The position numbers and the translations under genes are program-made. A model generated the notes under the pieces. It was given only the letters and a program-made list of their open reading frames with translations, searched no databases and was not told the DNA's origin. A stretch of DNA of 64,000 bases from Cohnella sp. OV330. Its GTDB lineage: Bacteria; Bacillota; Bacilli; Paenibacillales; Paenibacillaceae. Positions 1-7,342 of this stretch are shown piece after piece. The first letter of the stretch is position 1. Each line of letters starts with the position of its first letter. The DNA lies in the NCBI RefSeq assembly GCF_900112065.1, contig NZ_FOKE01000007.1:248001-312000 (forward strand). The letters run 5' to 3'.

Positions 1-164
1 ACACGTTTTTAATTCCGTTTTTCATGGGGAGCCTCATCGCCGTTTTCGCCTTTTACAACTTTTATCTGACCATTCAGAAGATGCAGGCGATGGCGAACAA
101 AGAAGAGGACCCGCTTCCGATCGAGGAATCGCCTACCCGTGACGAGGACATGCCCAAGGTTTAG
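1..164 (+). CDS. C-terminal end of an unidentified membrane protein (5' truncated)
   Basis: An open frame enters from the left edge and stops with TAG at 162-164. About 53 residues are visible: a hydrophobic, aromatic-rich segment (TFLIPFFMGSLIAVFAFYNF) that looks like a final transmembrane helix. A short charged tail rich in Glu, Asp and Pro follows and ends DEDMPKV. The tail is probably cytoplasmic. The family cannot be named from this fragment. The 6S RNA gene with its own promoter follows, so transcription presumably restarts after this gene. Confidence 0.6.
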   Translation, partial: TFLIPFFMGSLIAVFAFYNFYLTIQKMQAMANKEEDPLPIEESPTRDEDMPKV

Positions 165-215
165 CTCCCGAAGAGCGTTCCCAGTTGGTTAATGAACCCA
201 ACAGGCGTGTTGAAG

Positions 216-244
216 TTTACTTTTCTCGGCGGCCTGTATATAAT
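216..244 (+). promoter_or_regulatory. Sigma-A promoter of the 6S RNA gene
   Basis: TTTACT at 216-221 and TATAAT at 239-244 are separated by 17 bases. This places the start site at about 251, just before the 5' arm of the 6S closing stem. Confidence 0.7.
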
Positions 245-250
245 GGGTAT

Positions 251-430
251 CAATCCTGCCTTGCACGTTACGGCGACACATGTTTTGAACCAATGCTGTT
301 TCCTAGGGAGCTCAACATCGCCCTGCGGATGACACGCCCCCGAAAGGGGTAGTCAGCATGCAGCGCTGCGGGCACCCACCTGCGAGAGCGGGTTCAGAAA
401 CAAGCGCGTCGGACGGCAAAGGCGGGTTTT
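251..430 (+). ncRNA. ssrS: 6S RNA (SsrS/BsrA type), regulator of RNA polymerase
   Basis: This roughly 180-nt transcript has the layout of Firmicute 6S RNA, which binds the housekeeping RNA polymerase holoenzyme by imitating an open promoter. The ends form a closing stem: CCTGCCTTGC at 255-264 pairs with GCAAAGGCGGG at 416-426 with one bulged A and one G-U pair. The inner blocks CTCAACATCGCC near 312 and CAGAAACAAG near 395 resemble B. subtilis 6S-1 RNA as I remember it. A TTTT run follows the 3' arm. The exact ends are inferred from the promoter and the stem. Confidence 0.8.
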
Positions 431-510
431 CCGTTATTTGGCTTTAAACCCCGGGACGGGCATGGTATGATTAGCTTTAGCGCAGGTCACCCGGAGGGAG
501 AGAGTGGAAT

Positions 511-894
511 TTGCTGAAGAGAGTACTCGTCGGATTAATACGCAGCCAAGAACACACTGGCGACAAGGCGAAGGATCCGAAGCTGAAATCCCATTACTAC
601 CGATTGTCGAAAGACAGGGCGTTCGAGGAAGTCGCTTCCGTCCTGAAGAAAATGCAGGGCTACAAGGTGCTGCACGAAGTCCCTAATATCGGAGAGCTTG
701 TGCTTGAAAAGAAGACGATGGCCGGTCGCACGATGGACATCACCATTCAGATCGTAGGCACGGGTCCGGGCAATTCCGCCGTGGACATTTATTCCGCTTC
801 CCGAGGATCGCTCGGCGATCTCGGCGCCAACTACCGCGTGATCCAGGAGATTTACGGCGTCCTGGACAAGAAGCTATCCAATTACAAAAATTGA
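511..894 (+). CDS. Small DUF1499-like cytosolic protein
   Basis: The protein has 127 residues and no signal peptide or membrane segment. The start is TTG at 511, ten bases after GGAGGGAG (493-500); no in-frame ATG has a comparable site. The second half carries VDIYSASRGSLGDLGANYRV, which resembles the repeated Ser-Arg/Asp-Leu-Gly-x-Asn pattern of DUF1499 proteins. No catalytic residues are known for that family, so no function is assigned. It stands alone between the 6S RNA and the convergent tpx gene, with a hairpin at 928-964 separating them. The family call is tentative. Confidence 0.7.
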   Translation: MLKRVLVGLIRSQEHTGDKAKDPKLKSHYYRLSKDRAFEEVASVLKKMQGYKVLHEVPNIGELVLEKKTMAGRTMDITIQIVGTGPGNSAVDIYSASRGSLGDLGANYRVIQEIYGVLDKKLSNYKN

Positions 895-927
895 GGTTTT
901 TCAAATATAGATCGCGATGCAACTCAA

Positions 928-964
928 AGAAGCGAGGTATAGGCTGGGGCCTTGCCTCGCTTCT
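928..964. terminator. Bidirectional hairpin between the DUF1499-like gene and tpx
   Basis: AGAAGCGAGG (928-937) pairs with CCTCGCTTCT (955-964), and inner GGC/GCC contacts are possible. It lies between two convergent genes. The T tract is weak on both strands. Confidence 0.5.
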
Positions 965-994
965 GTATGTCGTATGCGAATTGGCGCTTGCGAA

Positions 995-1513
995 CTAGAG
1001 CAGTGCGCGAACGGCGGCTACGGCAGCTTCGTAGTCCGGATGCTCGGTCATTTCCTTGAGCACTTCGACGTATACGATCTTGTCGCTAGCATCCAGCACG
1101 AAGATCGAACGCATGTCGAGGGCGAATTCCTTGATCAGGACGCCGTAGGCCTTGCCGAAGCTGTTGTCCTTGTAGTCCGACAGCAGGACGACGCGGTCGA
1201 TGCCTGCAGCGCCGCACCAGCGGGCTTGGGCGAAGGGGAGATCGGCGCTGACGGTCAGCACTTGGACTTGTTCGCCGAGCTTGGCTGCTTCCTCGTTGAA
1301 TCTTCTCGTTTGGGCGTCGCATACGCCCGTGTCGATCGATGGGACAACGCTGATCAACTTGATTTTCCCTGCATAATCTTTGAGGGATACGGTTTCGACG
1401 AGGCTCTTGCTCAATTGAAAGTCAGGCGCCTGATCGCCGGCTTGGAGCTCGGGACCGATCAGCGTGATGGGATTGCCTTTGAAAGTTGCTGCTTGACTCC
1501 GTTCTTGACTCAT
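995..1513 (-). CDS. tpx: Thiol peroxidase Tpx
   Basis: This 172-residue peroxiredoxin of the Tpx group reduces hydrogen and alkyl peroxides at the expense of thioredoxin in the cytoplasm. The peroxidatic cysteine lies in the conserved stretch PSIDTGVCDAQTRRF (about residue 64) and the resolving cysteine in ARWCGAAGI (about residue 98), the spacing of atypical two-Cys Tpx enzymes. The C-terminal EVTEHPDYE-like tail (EMTEHPDYEAAV) is also typical. The ATG is preceded by AGGAGGCC, and a promoter lies at 1556-1585. It is monocistronic and divergent from the rhomboid gene. In relatives Tpx belongs to the disulfide-stress response; no regulator site was identified here. Confidence 0.95.
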   Translation of the reverse strand: MSQERSQAATFKGNPITLIGPELQAGDQAPDFQLSKSLVETVSLKDYAGKIKLISVVPSIDTGVCDAQTRRFNEEAAKLGEQVQVLTVSADLPFAQARWCGAAGIDRVVLLSDYKDNSFGKAYGVLIKEFALDMRSIFVLDASDKIVYVEVLKEMTEHPDYEAAVAAVRALL

Positions 1514-1555
1514 GGAATATAGGGCCTCCTTCGGCGAATGGACTTAACGTAACCC

Positions 1556-1585
1556 ATTATAAATGTCGGAATTGCCGTTGTCCAA
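1556..1585 (-). promoter_or_regulatory. Sigma-A promoter of tpx
   Basis: On the minus strand TTGGAC (1580-1585) and TATAAT (1556-1561) are 18 bases apart, about 40 bases upstream of the tpx start. Its position argues against a rhomboid start upstream of 1621. Confidence 0.6.
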
Positions 1586-1620
1586 TGATGAATGGCGGCC
1601 AGACGAAGGAGCGATGCCCT

Positions 1621-2223
1621 TTGATTTTTATCCGTTACGAAAGCTTAAGGCAATATCTGCGTTTGTACCCCGTCAATTCGGCGATCATCGCCGCGAATCT
1701 GGTCATGTTCATTATCATGCTGTTCAACGGCGATCCTACGCGCGGCGATACGCTGCTTAAATACGGAGCGCTAACGAATCTTCCGGGTTACGATCAAAAC
1801 TGGAGATTCGTCACTTCACTATTTTTGCACGCCGGTCTTGCTCATCTTGCGATGAACATGTTTGCGATTTTCGTTTTCGCGGCTCCCTTGGAGCGGTTAT
1901 TCGGACATGCGAAATACGCGTTTTTTTATTTGATCGCCGGCGTGCTCGGCAATGTGTTCGCCGCAGCGCTATCTGGACCGGAATGGACCGCGGTCGGGGC
2001 CTCGACGTCCATTTACGCCTTATACGGGGCGTACTTATTCATCGTCATTTTCCAAAGGTACGCGCTTGACCAAGGTTCAAGGTCTACGATTCTCGGCATT
2101 CTCGTCGTCGGACTCGTCATGTCCTTTGTCATCCCGGGCATCGGTTATTGGGCGCACGTGGGCGGACTGCTGGCCGGTTTCATTTTGTACGGCTTGATGG
2201 GCAGCCGGTTTTTGAATCGATAA
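1621..2223 (+). CDS. Rhomboid family intramembrane serine protease
   Basis: About 200 residues with six predicted membrane segments, the minimal rhomboid core. These proteases cleave transmembrane substrates within the bilayer. The catalytic serine lies in GASTSIYALYG and the partner histidine in the last helix, WAHVGGLLAG. WRFVTSLFLHAGLAHLAMNM is the conserved loop/helix containing the HxxxN oxyanion region. The start chosen is TTG at 1621, with AAGGAG at 1606-1611. The product then begins MIFIRYESLRQYLRLYPVN, as in related short rhomboids. Upstream ATGs have no ribosome binding site and overlap the tpx promoter. A LysR gene follows after 23 bases. The substrate is unknown. Confidence 0.9.
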   Translation: MIFIRYESLRQYLRLYPVNSAIIAANLVMFIIMLFNGDPTRGDTLLKYGALTNLPGYDQNWRFVTSLFLHAGLAHLAMNMFAIFVFAAPLERLFGHAKYAFFYLIAGVLGNVFAAALSGPEWTAVGASTSIYALYGAYLFIVIFQRYALDQGSRSTILGILVVGLVMSFVIPGIGYWAHVGGLLAGFILYGLMGSRFLNR

Positions 2224-2246
2224 GGCAAAGGGAAGGAGCTCTAATC

Positions 2247-3149
2247 GTGGAGCTTAGGCAATTGCAATACTTTATCCAAGTCGCGCGCCTTCAGCACGTG
2301 ACCAAGGCGTCGGAGGAGCTCCACGTGGCGCAGTCTGCCGTGAGCCGCCAAATTCATCGGCTGGAAGAGGAGCTCGGCGTGCGGCTGTTCATGCAGCGGG
2401 GGCGCAACGTTCAGCTTACGCCGGTCGGGCAGCTGTTCCTGAAGCGCGTGCAAGGCGTGCTGCAGGACCTGGATCGCGCAGTGAACGAAATCCACGAGTT
2501 CATGGATCCCGAGCTGGGAGAGATCAGGCTGGGGTTCCCGCACAGTCTCGGCACGCAGCTCATTCCGCAGGTGATCGCCTGCTTCCGCAAGCTGCACCCC
2601 GGCGTCAAGTTCAGATTCCGGCAAGGCATGTATCCGTCCCTTATCCGCGACGTCGTGGAAGGAGAGATCGATCTGGCTTTCATCTCGCCGTTTCCCGAGC
2701 GGCATGAGCAGGTGACCGGAGAAGTCATTCTGACGGAGGATTTGTATGCGATTTTGCCGCAGAGCCATCCGCTGGCCGGGGAGGAGTCAATCCATCTGGC
2801 CGAGCTGAAGGACGATACGTTCGTCTTGTTCAGCAACGGATACTCCCTGCGGCCGCTCGTATGGGATGCTTGCCGGCTCGCCGGGTTCGTGCCGACGATC
2901 GGCTTCGAGGGAGAAGAGACCGATACGATTCGCGGATTGGTCGCCGCAGGCATGGGCGTGAGCTTGCTCCCGGAGATGGCGCTCTACCCGACGGGGACGA
3001 TGATGCCGGCGGTCGTGAAGGTCCGCGAGCCCCACGTCACGCGAACGATCGGTTTGATCAGACGTTCGGGCGAGAAGCCGCAGGCGGTGGTCAAGCTGTT
3101 TCACGCCTTCTTGGTGGATTATTTCAGCGCGCATTACAAGCCGATTTGA
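2247..3149 (+). CDS. LysR family regulator, GltC-like
   Basis: A 300-residue LysR-type transcription factor. The N-terminal winged helix reads MELRQLQYFIQVARLQHVTK and includes the recognition helix region HVAQSAVSRQIHRLEEELG. The remaining 210 residues form the type 2 periplasmic-binding-like effector domain. Sequence recall places it near B. subtilis GltC, activator of glutamate synthase, for example in GQLFLKRVQ, GFPHSLGTQLIP and TDTIRGLVAAGMGVSLLPE. GltC is normally divergent from gltAB. Here the neighbours are a rhomboid gene and yugP, so the target may differ. The start is GTG at 2247 after GGAAGGAG (2231-2238). A strong terminator follows. Confidence 0.88.
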   Translation: MELRQLQYFIQVARLQHVTKASEELHVAQSAVSRQIHRLEEELGVRLFMQRGRNVQLTPVGQLFLKRVQGVLQDLDRAVNEIHEFMDPELGEIRLGFPHSLGTQLIPQVIACFRKLHPGVKFRFRQGMYPSLIRDVVEGEIDLAFISPFPERHEQVTGEVILTEDLYAILPQSHPLAGEESIHLAELKDDTFVLFSNGYSLRPLVWDACRLAGFVPTIGFEGEETDTIRGLVAAGMGVSLLPEMALYPTGTMMPAVVKVREPHVTRTIGLIRRSGEKPQAVVKLFHAFLVDYFSAHYKPI

Positions 3150-3158
3150 ACCTGGAAA

Positions 3159-3202
3159 CAAAAGGAAAAGGACCGGGCGCAATCCCGGTCCTTTTCCTTT
3201 TG
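3159..3202. terminator. Bidirectional terminator between the LysR gene and yugP
   Basis: A perfect 19-bp stem (3159-3177 with 3184-3202) has a six-base loop. The A-rich arm and its T-rich partner let it act in both directions between two convergent genes. Confidence 0.9.
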
Positions 3203-3233
3203 CGATTCATGTACTCAGTTCGGCTTAAATGGG

Positions 3234-3914
3234 TCAGTCTCGGCTGCTCGTGTAAATCAGTACGAGGCGAATCAGCTCGAGGAGCGACATGAGCGCTGCA
3301 GCCACGTAAGTCAGCGCCGCTGCGTTCAATACCTTGCCTACGCCGCGTTCTTCGTCTCTCGCGATAAATCCTTCGGCGACCATCACTTGGCGCGCCCGGT
3401 TGCTCGCATTGAACTCGACCGGCAGCGTCACCAGCTGAAAGGCGACCGCGGCTGAGAAAAAGATGACGCCGAGTCCGATCAGGTTCGTGGCGGCAAAGAT
3501 GATGCCGGCGATGAACAGAAAAGGCGCGAGTCCCGACGCGAAGCGTACGATCGGGAACATCCTGTGGCGCAGCACGAGCGCCGGATAATGCTGCTGATGC
3601 TGAATGGCATGGCCGACCTCGTGGCAGGCGACGGATACGGCGGCGATGGAGCTTTCGTAGTATACGGGCTCCGACAGCCGAACGACGCGATGGACGGGGT
3701 CGTAGTGATCCGACAGCGTGCCTTGGACCGGCTCGATCGGCACGTCGTGAAGGCCGTTGCGGTCGAGCATCCGTCGGGCCGCTTCGTAGCCGGTCAGGCC
3801 GGTGGACGTGCGGACTTCGGACCACTTGTTGAACGTGCCTTTGACGCGGAACTGCGCCCAGAGAGACAGAAGAAATGCGGGAATGATCAAGACGTACATC
3901 CAATTGGCGTTCAT
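3234..3914 (-). CDS. yugP: YugP-type membrane zinc metallopeptidase
   Basis: About 226 residues with an N-terminal membrane anchor, a soluble zinc-peptidase segment and two or three further hydrophobic helices. The zinc motif HEVGH is seen in AVSVACHEVGHAIQHQQHYP. The family (neutral zinc metallopeptidase, YugP) is conserved in Firmicutes; its substrate is not known. Two ATGs compete: 3920 is only three bases from GGAGG, while 3914 is nine bases away and gives MNANWMYVLIIPAF. I prefer 3914. It is monocistronic, convergent with the LysR gene, and follows the MerR gene on the same strand with a 50-base gap. Confidence 0.88.
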   Translation of the reverse strand: MNANWMYVLIIPAFLLSLWAQFRVKGTFNKWSEVRTSTGLTGYEAARRMLDRNGLHDVPIEPVQGTLSDHYDPVHRVVRLSEPVYYESSIAAVSVACHEVGHAIQHQQHYPALVLRHRMFPIVRFASGLAPFLFIAGIIFAATNLIGLGVIFFSAAVAFQLVTLPVEFNASNRARQVMVAEGFIARDEERGVGKVLNAAALTYVAAALMSLLELIRLVLIYTSSRD

Positions 3915-3964
3915 ATGCATCTACCTCCGTGGCGTATATTCCATTTAAGTGTACGGACGAGAGG

Positions 3965-4423
3965 CTACATAAAGTTTCCCTTGTTCAGGAGAAGGAGAAG
4001 CGCTTCGATGACCGCTGCCGTCTGCGGCGTTATCGTCTTGAAGAGGCGCTTGGCTTGACCCGGCTTCAACTGCTCGAGGACCGGTTCGAGCTCCTTCACT
4101 TCCCGCTCCAGCTGGGAGAGGTGGCTCGACAGGTCGGCAATTTTGCGGTTCACCTGTTCGCTTGGCGATACGCGGCTTAAGGCCGTGAACATCTCCTTGA
4201 TCTCTTCGAGGGAATACTTTTGAGCCTTCAATTGTTCAATACGTTTGATTCGGTCGAGCGTTTCATCATTATATAGGCGATAATTGCCGTCCGAGCGTTT
4301 GGTGGCGGAGAGCAGGCCGAGGCCGGTATAATAGTCGATGGTGCGCGGGCTGACGCCGGACAATCGGGACAGTTCTCCGATCCGGTACAAATGGCGAGGC
4401 GGTTCCGCGGCTCCGTGTCGCAT
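3965..4423 (-). CDS. MerR family transcriptional regulator
   Basis: 152 residues. The N-terminal winged helix shows the MerR signature YRIGELSRLSGVSPRTIDYY followed by GLLSATKRSDGNYRLY. A long coiled-coil dimerisation helix follows (about residues 85-130), with a hydrophobic C-terminus containing a Leu run. No cysteine pair of the metal-sensing subgroup is visible, so a small-molecule or redox-independent sensor is more likely. The ATG follows AAGGGG in a good position. The target could be its own promoter or the co-oriented yugP 50 bases downstream. The promoter of amt lies on the opposite side. The effector is unknown. Confidence 0.88.
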   Translation of the reverse strand: MRHGAAEPPRHLYRIGELSRLSGVSPRTIDYYTGLGLLSATKRSDGNYRLYNDETLDRIKRIEQLKAQKYSLEEIKEMFTALSRVSPSEQVNRKIADLSSHLSQLEREVKELEPVLEQLKPGQAKRLFKTITPQTAAVIEALLLLLNKGNFM

Positions 4424-4690
4424 GAGCTTATCCCCTTCCTTAAGATCGATATGCGTTTATCATAACCAATCCCAAACCGTACAGTCAAACGTTATGCTTG
4501 TGACGAATTTATGCAGCTCTGCTCGAAATGAACCCCGTTGACAGGAATCGTGACATCGATTTCGGAATCCCCGTCTTTTTTATGAACAGTCAACAAAACT
4601 CCGCATGTAAGGTTGTGACCCAGTCTTTTAGCGGCTCAGAGGCAAAAACTTCCCTTATTCCTGAACATTCGGCTTCGAATTTATATTTTA

Positions 4691-4707
4691 TGTTAGATAT
4701 ATTAAGG
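4691..4707 (+). promoter_or_regulatory. Weak GlnR/TnrA-like site upstream of the amt promoter
   Basis: TGTTAGATATATTAAGG keeps the left half and centre of the GlnR/TnrA consensus TGTNANAWWWTNTNACA but departs at three fixed positions on the right. It is centred about 38 bases upstream of the -35 element. On its own it is weak; it gains weight from the better site at 4787. Confidence 0.35.
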
Positions 4708-4736
4708 AAAGTCCGAACTTTTATTCGATTTTCTTA

Positions 4737-4765
4737 TTGTCAAATCGGGATCTTCTAACTATAAT
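4737..4765 (+). promoter_or_regulatory. Sigma-A promoter of the amt operon
   Basis: TTGTCA (4737-4742) and TATAAT (4760-4765) are separated by 17 bases. The predicted start is near 4772. The rest of the 400-base gap 4424-4821 is AT-rich and holds no credible gene. Confidence 0.75.
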
Positions 4766-4786
4766 GACATTAAGGCTTTCTTAAAA

Positions 4787-4803
4787 TGTTATGAAACATT
4801 ACA
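4787..4803 (+). promoter_or_regulatory. GlnR/TnrA-like operator just downstream of the amt start site
   Basis: TGTTATGAAACATTACA matches TGTNANAWWWTNTNACA at all but two fixed positions and is a near-perfect dyad. It begins about 15 bases after the predicted transcription start and ends just before the ribosome binding site. That position would suit repression by GlnR under nitrogen excess. Confidence 0.6.
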
Positions 4804-4821
4804 TGTCGGGGAGTGGTCGTA

Positions 4822-6201
4822 TTGTTAAAGAAGAGTTTGCTCGGTCTGGGCGCATTGTTGCTGTTATTCCCAACGATGGCATTCGCGGCGGACGGTGATC
4901 CGTCTGCGGCGACGCTTAATATGGGACTTAACGCCCTGTGGATTTTAGTCGCCGCGATTTTGGTACTGCTCATGCAAGGCGGCTTTATCCTGCTGGAGAC
5001 CGGCTCCACGCGCATGAAAAATGCCGGTCACGTAGCGGGCAAAACGATCTTTACGGTAGGCCTCGCTTCTCTGGTATACTGGGCGGTAGGTTACGGCATC
5101 ACGTTCGGCGGCGACGCGAGCGAGAGCCTCAACAAGTTCATGGGCATCGGCAACTTCTTCTTCGATCCGTCGATTCTGGCGGGCGAGGGCGACTCGTATC
5201 CTGCTACAATCTTCTTCATTTTCCAACTGGCATTCGCGGCGGTATCGCTCTCGATCGCATGGGGCGGCTTCGCGGAGCGCGCCAAGCTTTCCGTTTACCT
5301 CATCTTTACGATCGTCTTCGCGGCAGTTATCTATCCGATCATCGCCCACTGGATCTGGGGCGGCGGCTGGCTGGCCGCAGACGGCGCGCAGGACTACGCC
5401 GGCTCCACCGTCGTTCACTTGACCGGCGCGATGGCCGCGTTCGCCGCGACCATCCTGCTCAAGCCGCGGATCGGCAAGTTTAACAAAGACGGCTCCGCTA
5501 ACGAGATTCTCGGTCACAACCAAGTATTTACGTCCCTGTCCGTATTGCTGCTGTGGGTCGGCTGGTTCGGCTTCAACGCAGGCAGCGCGGTATCCGTAGG
5601 CGAAGGGTTCTTCGGCTACGTGGCCTTCACGACCCAATTGGGCGCGGCAGGCGGCGCCGTATCTGCACTGCTGATCTCCTGGCTGGTCAAAGGCAAAGCC
5701 GACATCCCGTCCATGTTGAACGGCGCGCTGGCAGGTCTGGTCGCCATCACCGCTTCTTGCGCGTTCGTTGAACCTTGGGCTGCGGTCGTAATCGGTCTTA
5801 TCGCAGGCGTCCTGGTCTTCGTTAGCGCACAGTTCTTCGAAAAGATTCGCGTCGACGATCCGATCTCCGCGATGTCCGTGCATGGCGCGGCAGGCGTATG
5901 GGGCACGCTGGCCAACGGCCTGTTCGCGACCCAGAAGCTCGTCGACCAAGTCGGCGTCGGCAAGGCCGGTCTGTTCTACGGCGGCGGCGGCGAACAGCTG
6001 TGGGTACAATTCCTTTCCGTCGTCGTATGCGGCGCCTTCGCTTTCGCTGTATCGTTTGTCGTCCTTTGGGTCATCAAGCAAGTGAGCGGACTTCGCGTTA
6101 CCGAAGAGCAAGAGATCATCGGTCTCGACCTGAGCGAGCACGGCACTTACGGTTATCCGGAAGCGCTGAAGCGTGCCGGCACGAATACGACGTCCCTCTG
6201 A
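4822..6201 (+). CDS. amt: Ammonium transporter Amt
   Basis: 459 residues of the Amt/MEP/Rh family, which conduct ammonium into the cell as trimers. A cleavable signal peptide (MLKKSLLGLGALLLLFPTMAFA, ending AFA-AD) is followed by eleven predicted membrane helices. Landmarks include FILLETGSTRMKN, the twin-His pore residues in VVHLTGAMAAF and SVHGAAGVWGTLANG, and the C-terminal tail EEQEIIGLDLSEHGTYGYPE that couples subunits. The start chosen is TTG at 4822 with GGGGAG at 4808-4813; GTG 4813 would overlap that site. No PII (glnK) gene follows. A nucleotidyltransferase gene comes 53 bases later with no terminator between. The sites at 4691 and 4787 suggest GlnR control. Confidence 0.95.
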   Translation: MLKKSLLGLGALLLLFPTMAFAADGDPSAATLNMGLNALWILVAAILVLLMQGGFILLETGSTRMKNAGHVAGKTIFTVGLASLVYWAVGYGITFGGDASESLNKFMGIGNFFFDPSILAGEGDSYPATIFFIFQLAFAAVSLSIAWGGFAERAKLSVYLIFTIVFAAVIYPIIAHWIWGGGWLAADGAQDYAGSTVVHLTGAMAAFAATILLKPRIGKFNKDGSANEILGHNQVFTSLSVLLLWVGWFGFNAGSAVSVGEGFFGYVAFTTQLGAAGGAVSALLISWLVKGKADIPSMLNGALAGLVAITASCAFVEPWAAVVIGLIAGVLVFVSAQFFEKIRVDDPISAMSVHGAAGVWGTLANGLFATQKLVDQVGVGKAGLFYGGGGEQLWVQFLSVVVCGAFAFAVSFVVLWVIKQVSGLRVTEEQEIIGLDLSEHGTYGYPEALKRAGTNTTSL

Positions 6202-6254
6202 TCGACGGTATCATTAATCTTAGCATCGGCGTCCCGACAGGAGGTAGGACCGCA

Positions 6255-7337
6255 TTGTCCCAGATGGACTTGGCACAGCGGTTGCTTGAAATAAACGGCG
6301 CGGGCACGCTGCAACAATTGCGGACGATCCGGGAGGAAGTGCAGGAGCGCGTCAGCTCGCTCCTGCGCGAAGAGTACCGGGTCGTTCCGGTCGTCGAAGC
6401 GCTGAACGAGCTGCACGACGCTTTAATCCGCCGGGTATTGACGCTGGCGGAGCAGGATACGGCACGGATGGGGCTCGTCGCCCCGCCCGTGCCGTATGCC
6501 TATTTCTTATTCGGCAGCGGCGGGCGGGGAGAGCAGACGCTCGCGAGCGACCAGGACAGCGGACTGGTCTATGGCGACTGCGCCGATCCGGAAGAGGCCG
6601 AGCTTGCAGCTGCATACTTCGGCGCGCTTGGCTCCCGAATCGTCGCTTCGCTGTTCGAGATCGGCTATCCGCCGTGCGAAGGCAACGTCATCGTATCGAA
6701 TCCCGAGTGGTGCCTTCCGATCTCGGCTTGGGAACAAAAGGTCGACCGCTGGTTCGCGGAGCCCAGCTGGGAAAACGTTCGATACTTGCTGATCCTGGCG
6801 GATGCGCGATTGCTGGCAGGAGACGCCGAGCTAGGCCGCAGATGGAAGGGCCGTTACATCGGCGATATGATGTCGCATGCCGACATAGCGAGGCGCATGC
6901 TCGAAAATACGCTTCGGCATAAAGTGTTGATTGGCGTGTTCGGTCAGCTTTTCGTGGAGCATTACGGGGAAAATGCTGGAAGCCTTGACGTTAAGTACGG
7001 CGCTTACATCCCGATGGTCAATATTTTTCGCCTGCTCGCCATGCGCGCCGATATTCCCGCGACGAGCACGCTCGGCCGCATTCGAGCGCTCAGGGAGATC
7101 GGAGCGCTGAGCGGCGACAAGGCCGACGAGGCAGCCTGGGCGTTCGAGGTGGTCCTGCGTCTTAGGCTGCTCGCCTCGGATCGGGACGACAACGGGCAGT
7201 GGGCGGGCAGCGGTAAGCTGAGATCCGCCGTGTTAGACAAGGAAGAGAAAGCTCCGCTCAAGAAGGCGCTGCGGATTTGCAGGCGGCTGCAGCGTCAATT
7301 GGAGAAGGAGATGCAACGCCGCTTCGGCGGGAGGTGA
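6255..7337 (+). CDS. GlnD-like nucleotidyltransferase (DUF294 / DUF294_C)
   Basis: 360 residues. A polymerase-beta-fold nucleotidyltransferase domain carries FGSGGRGEQTLASDQDSG at about residues 85-102, with the GS motif and DxD metal ligands, and then SNPEWCLPISAW. The C-terminal half has the DUF294_C pattern DVKYGAYIPMVNIFRLLAMR and TSTLGRIRAL. Many relatives carry N-terminal cNMP-binding and CBS domains; this copy has only a short helical leader. The nearest characterised relative in fold is GlnD, which uridylylates PII, but no PII gene is here. The TTG start at 6255 sits ten bases after AGGAGG (6239-6244). It is translationally close to the exonuclease gene. The substrate is unknown. Confidence 0.88.
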   Translation: MSQMDLAQRLLEINGAGTLQQLRTIREEVQERVSSLLREEYRVVPVVEALNELHDALIRRVLTLAEQDTARMGLVAPPVPYAYFLFGSGGRGEQTLASDQDSGLVYGDCADPEEAELAAAYFGALGSRIVASLFEIGYPPCEGNVIVSNPEWCLPISAWEQKVDRWFAEPSWENVRYLLILADARLLAGDAELGRRWKGRYIGDMMSHADIARRMLENTLRHKVLIGVFGQLFVEHYGENAGSLDVKYGAYIPMVNIFRLLAMRADIPATSTLGRIRALREIGALSGDKADEAAWAFEVVLRLRLLASDRDDNGQWAGSGKLRSAVLDKEEKAPLKKALRICRRLQRQLEKEMQRRFGGR

Positions 7338-7342
7338 ACGGC

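Noticed and set aside
5898..6254. Longer N-terminus for the DUF294-type nucleotidyltransferase
   Set aside because: This part overlaps the end of amt in another frame and is Arg-rich shadow; the AGGAGG-supported TTG at 6255 starts the real protein.
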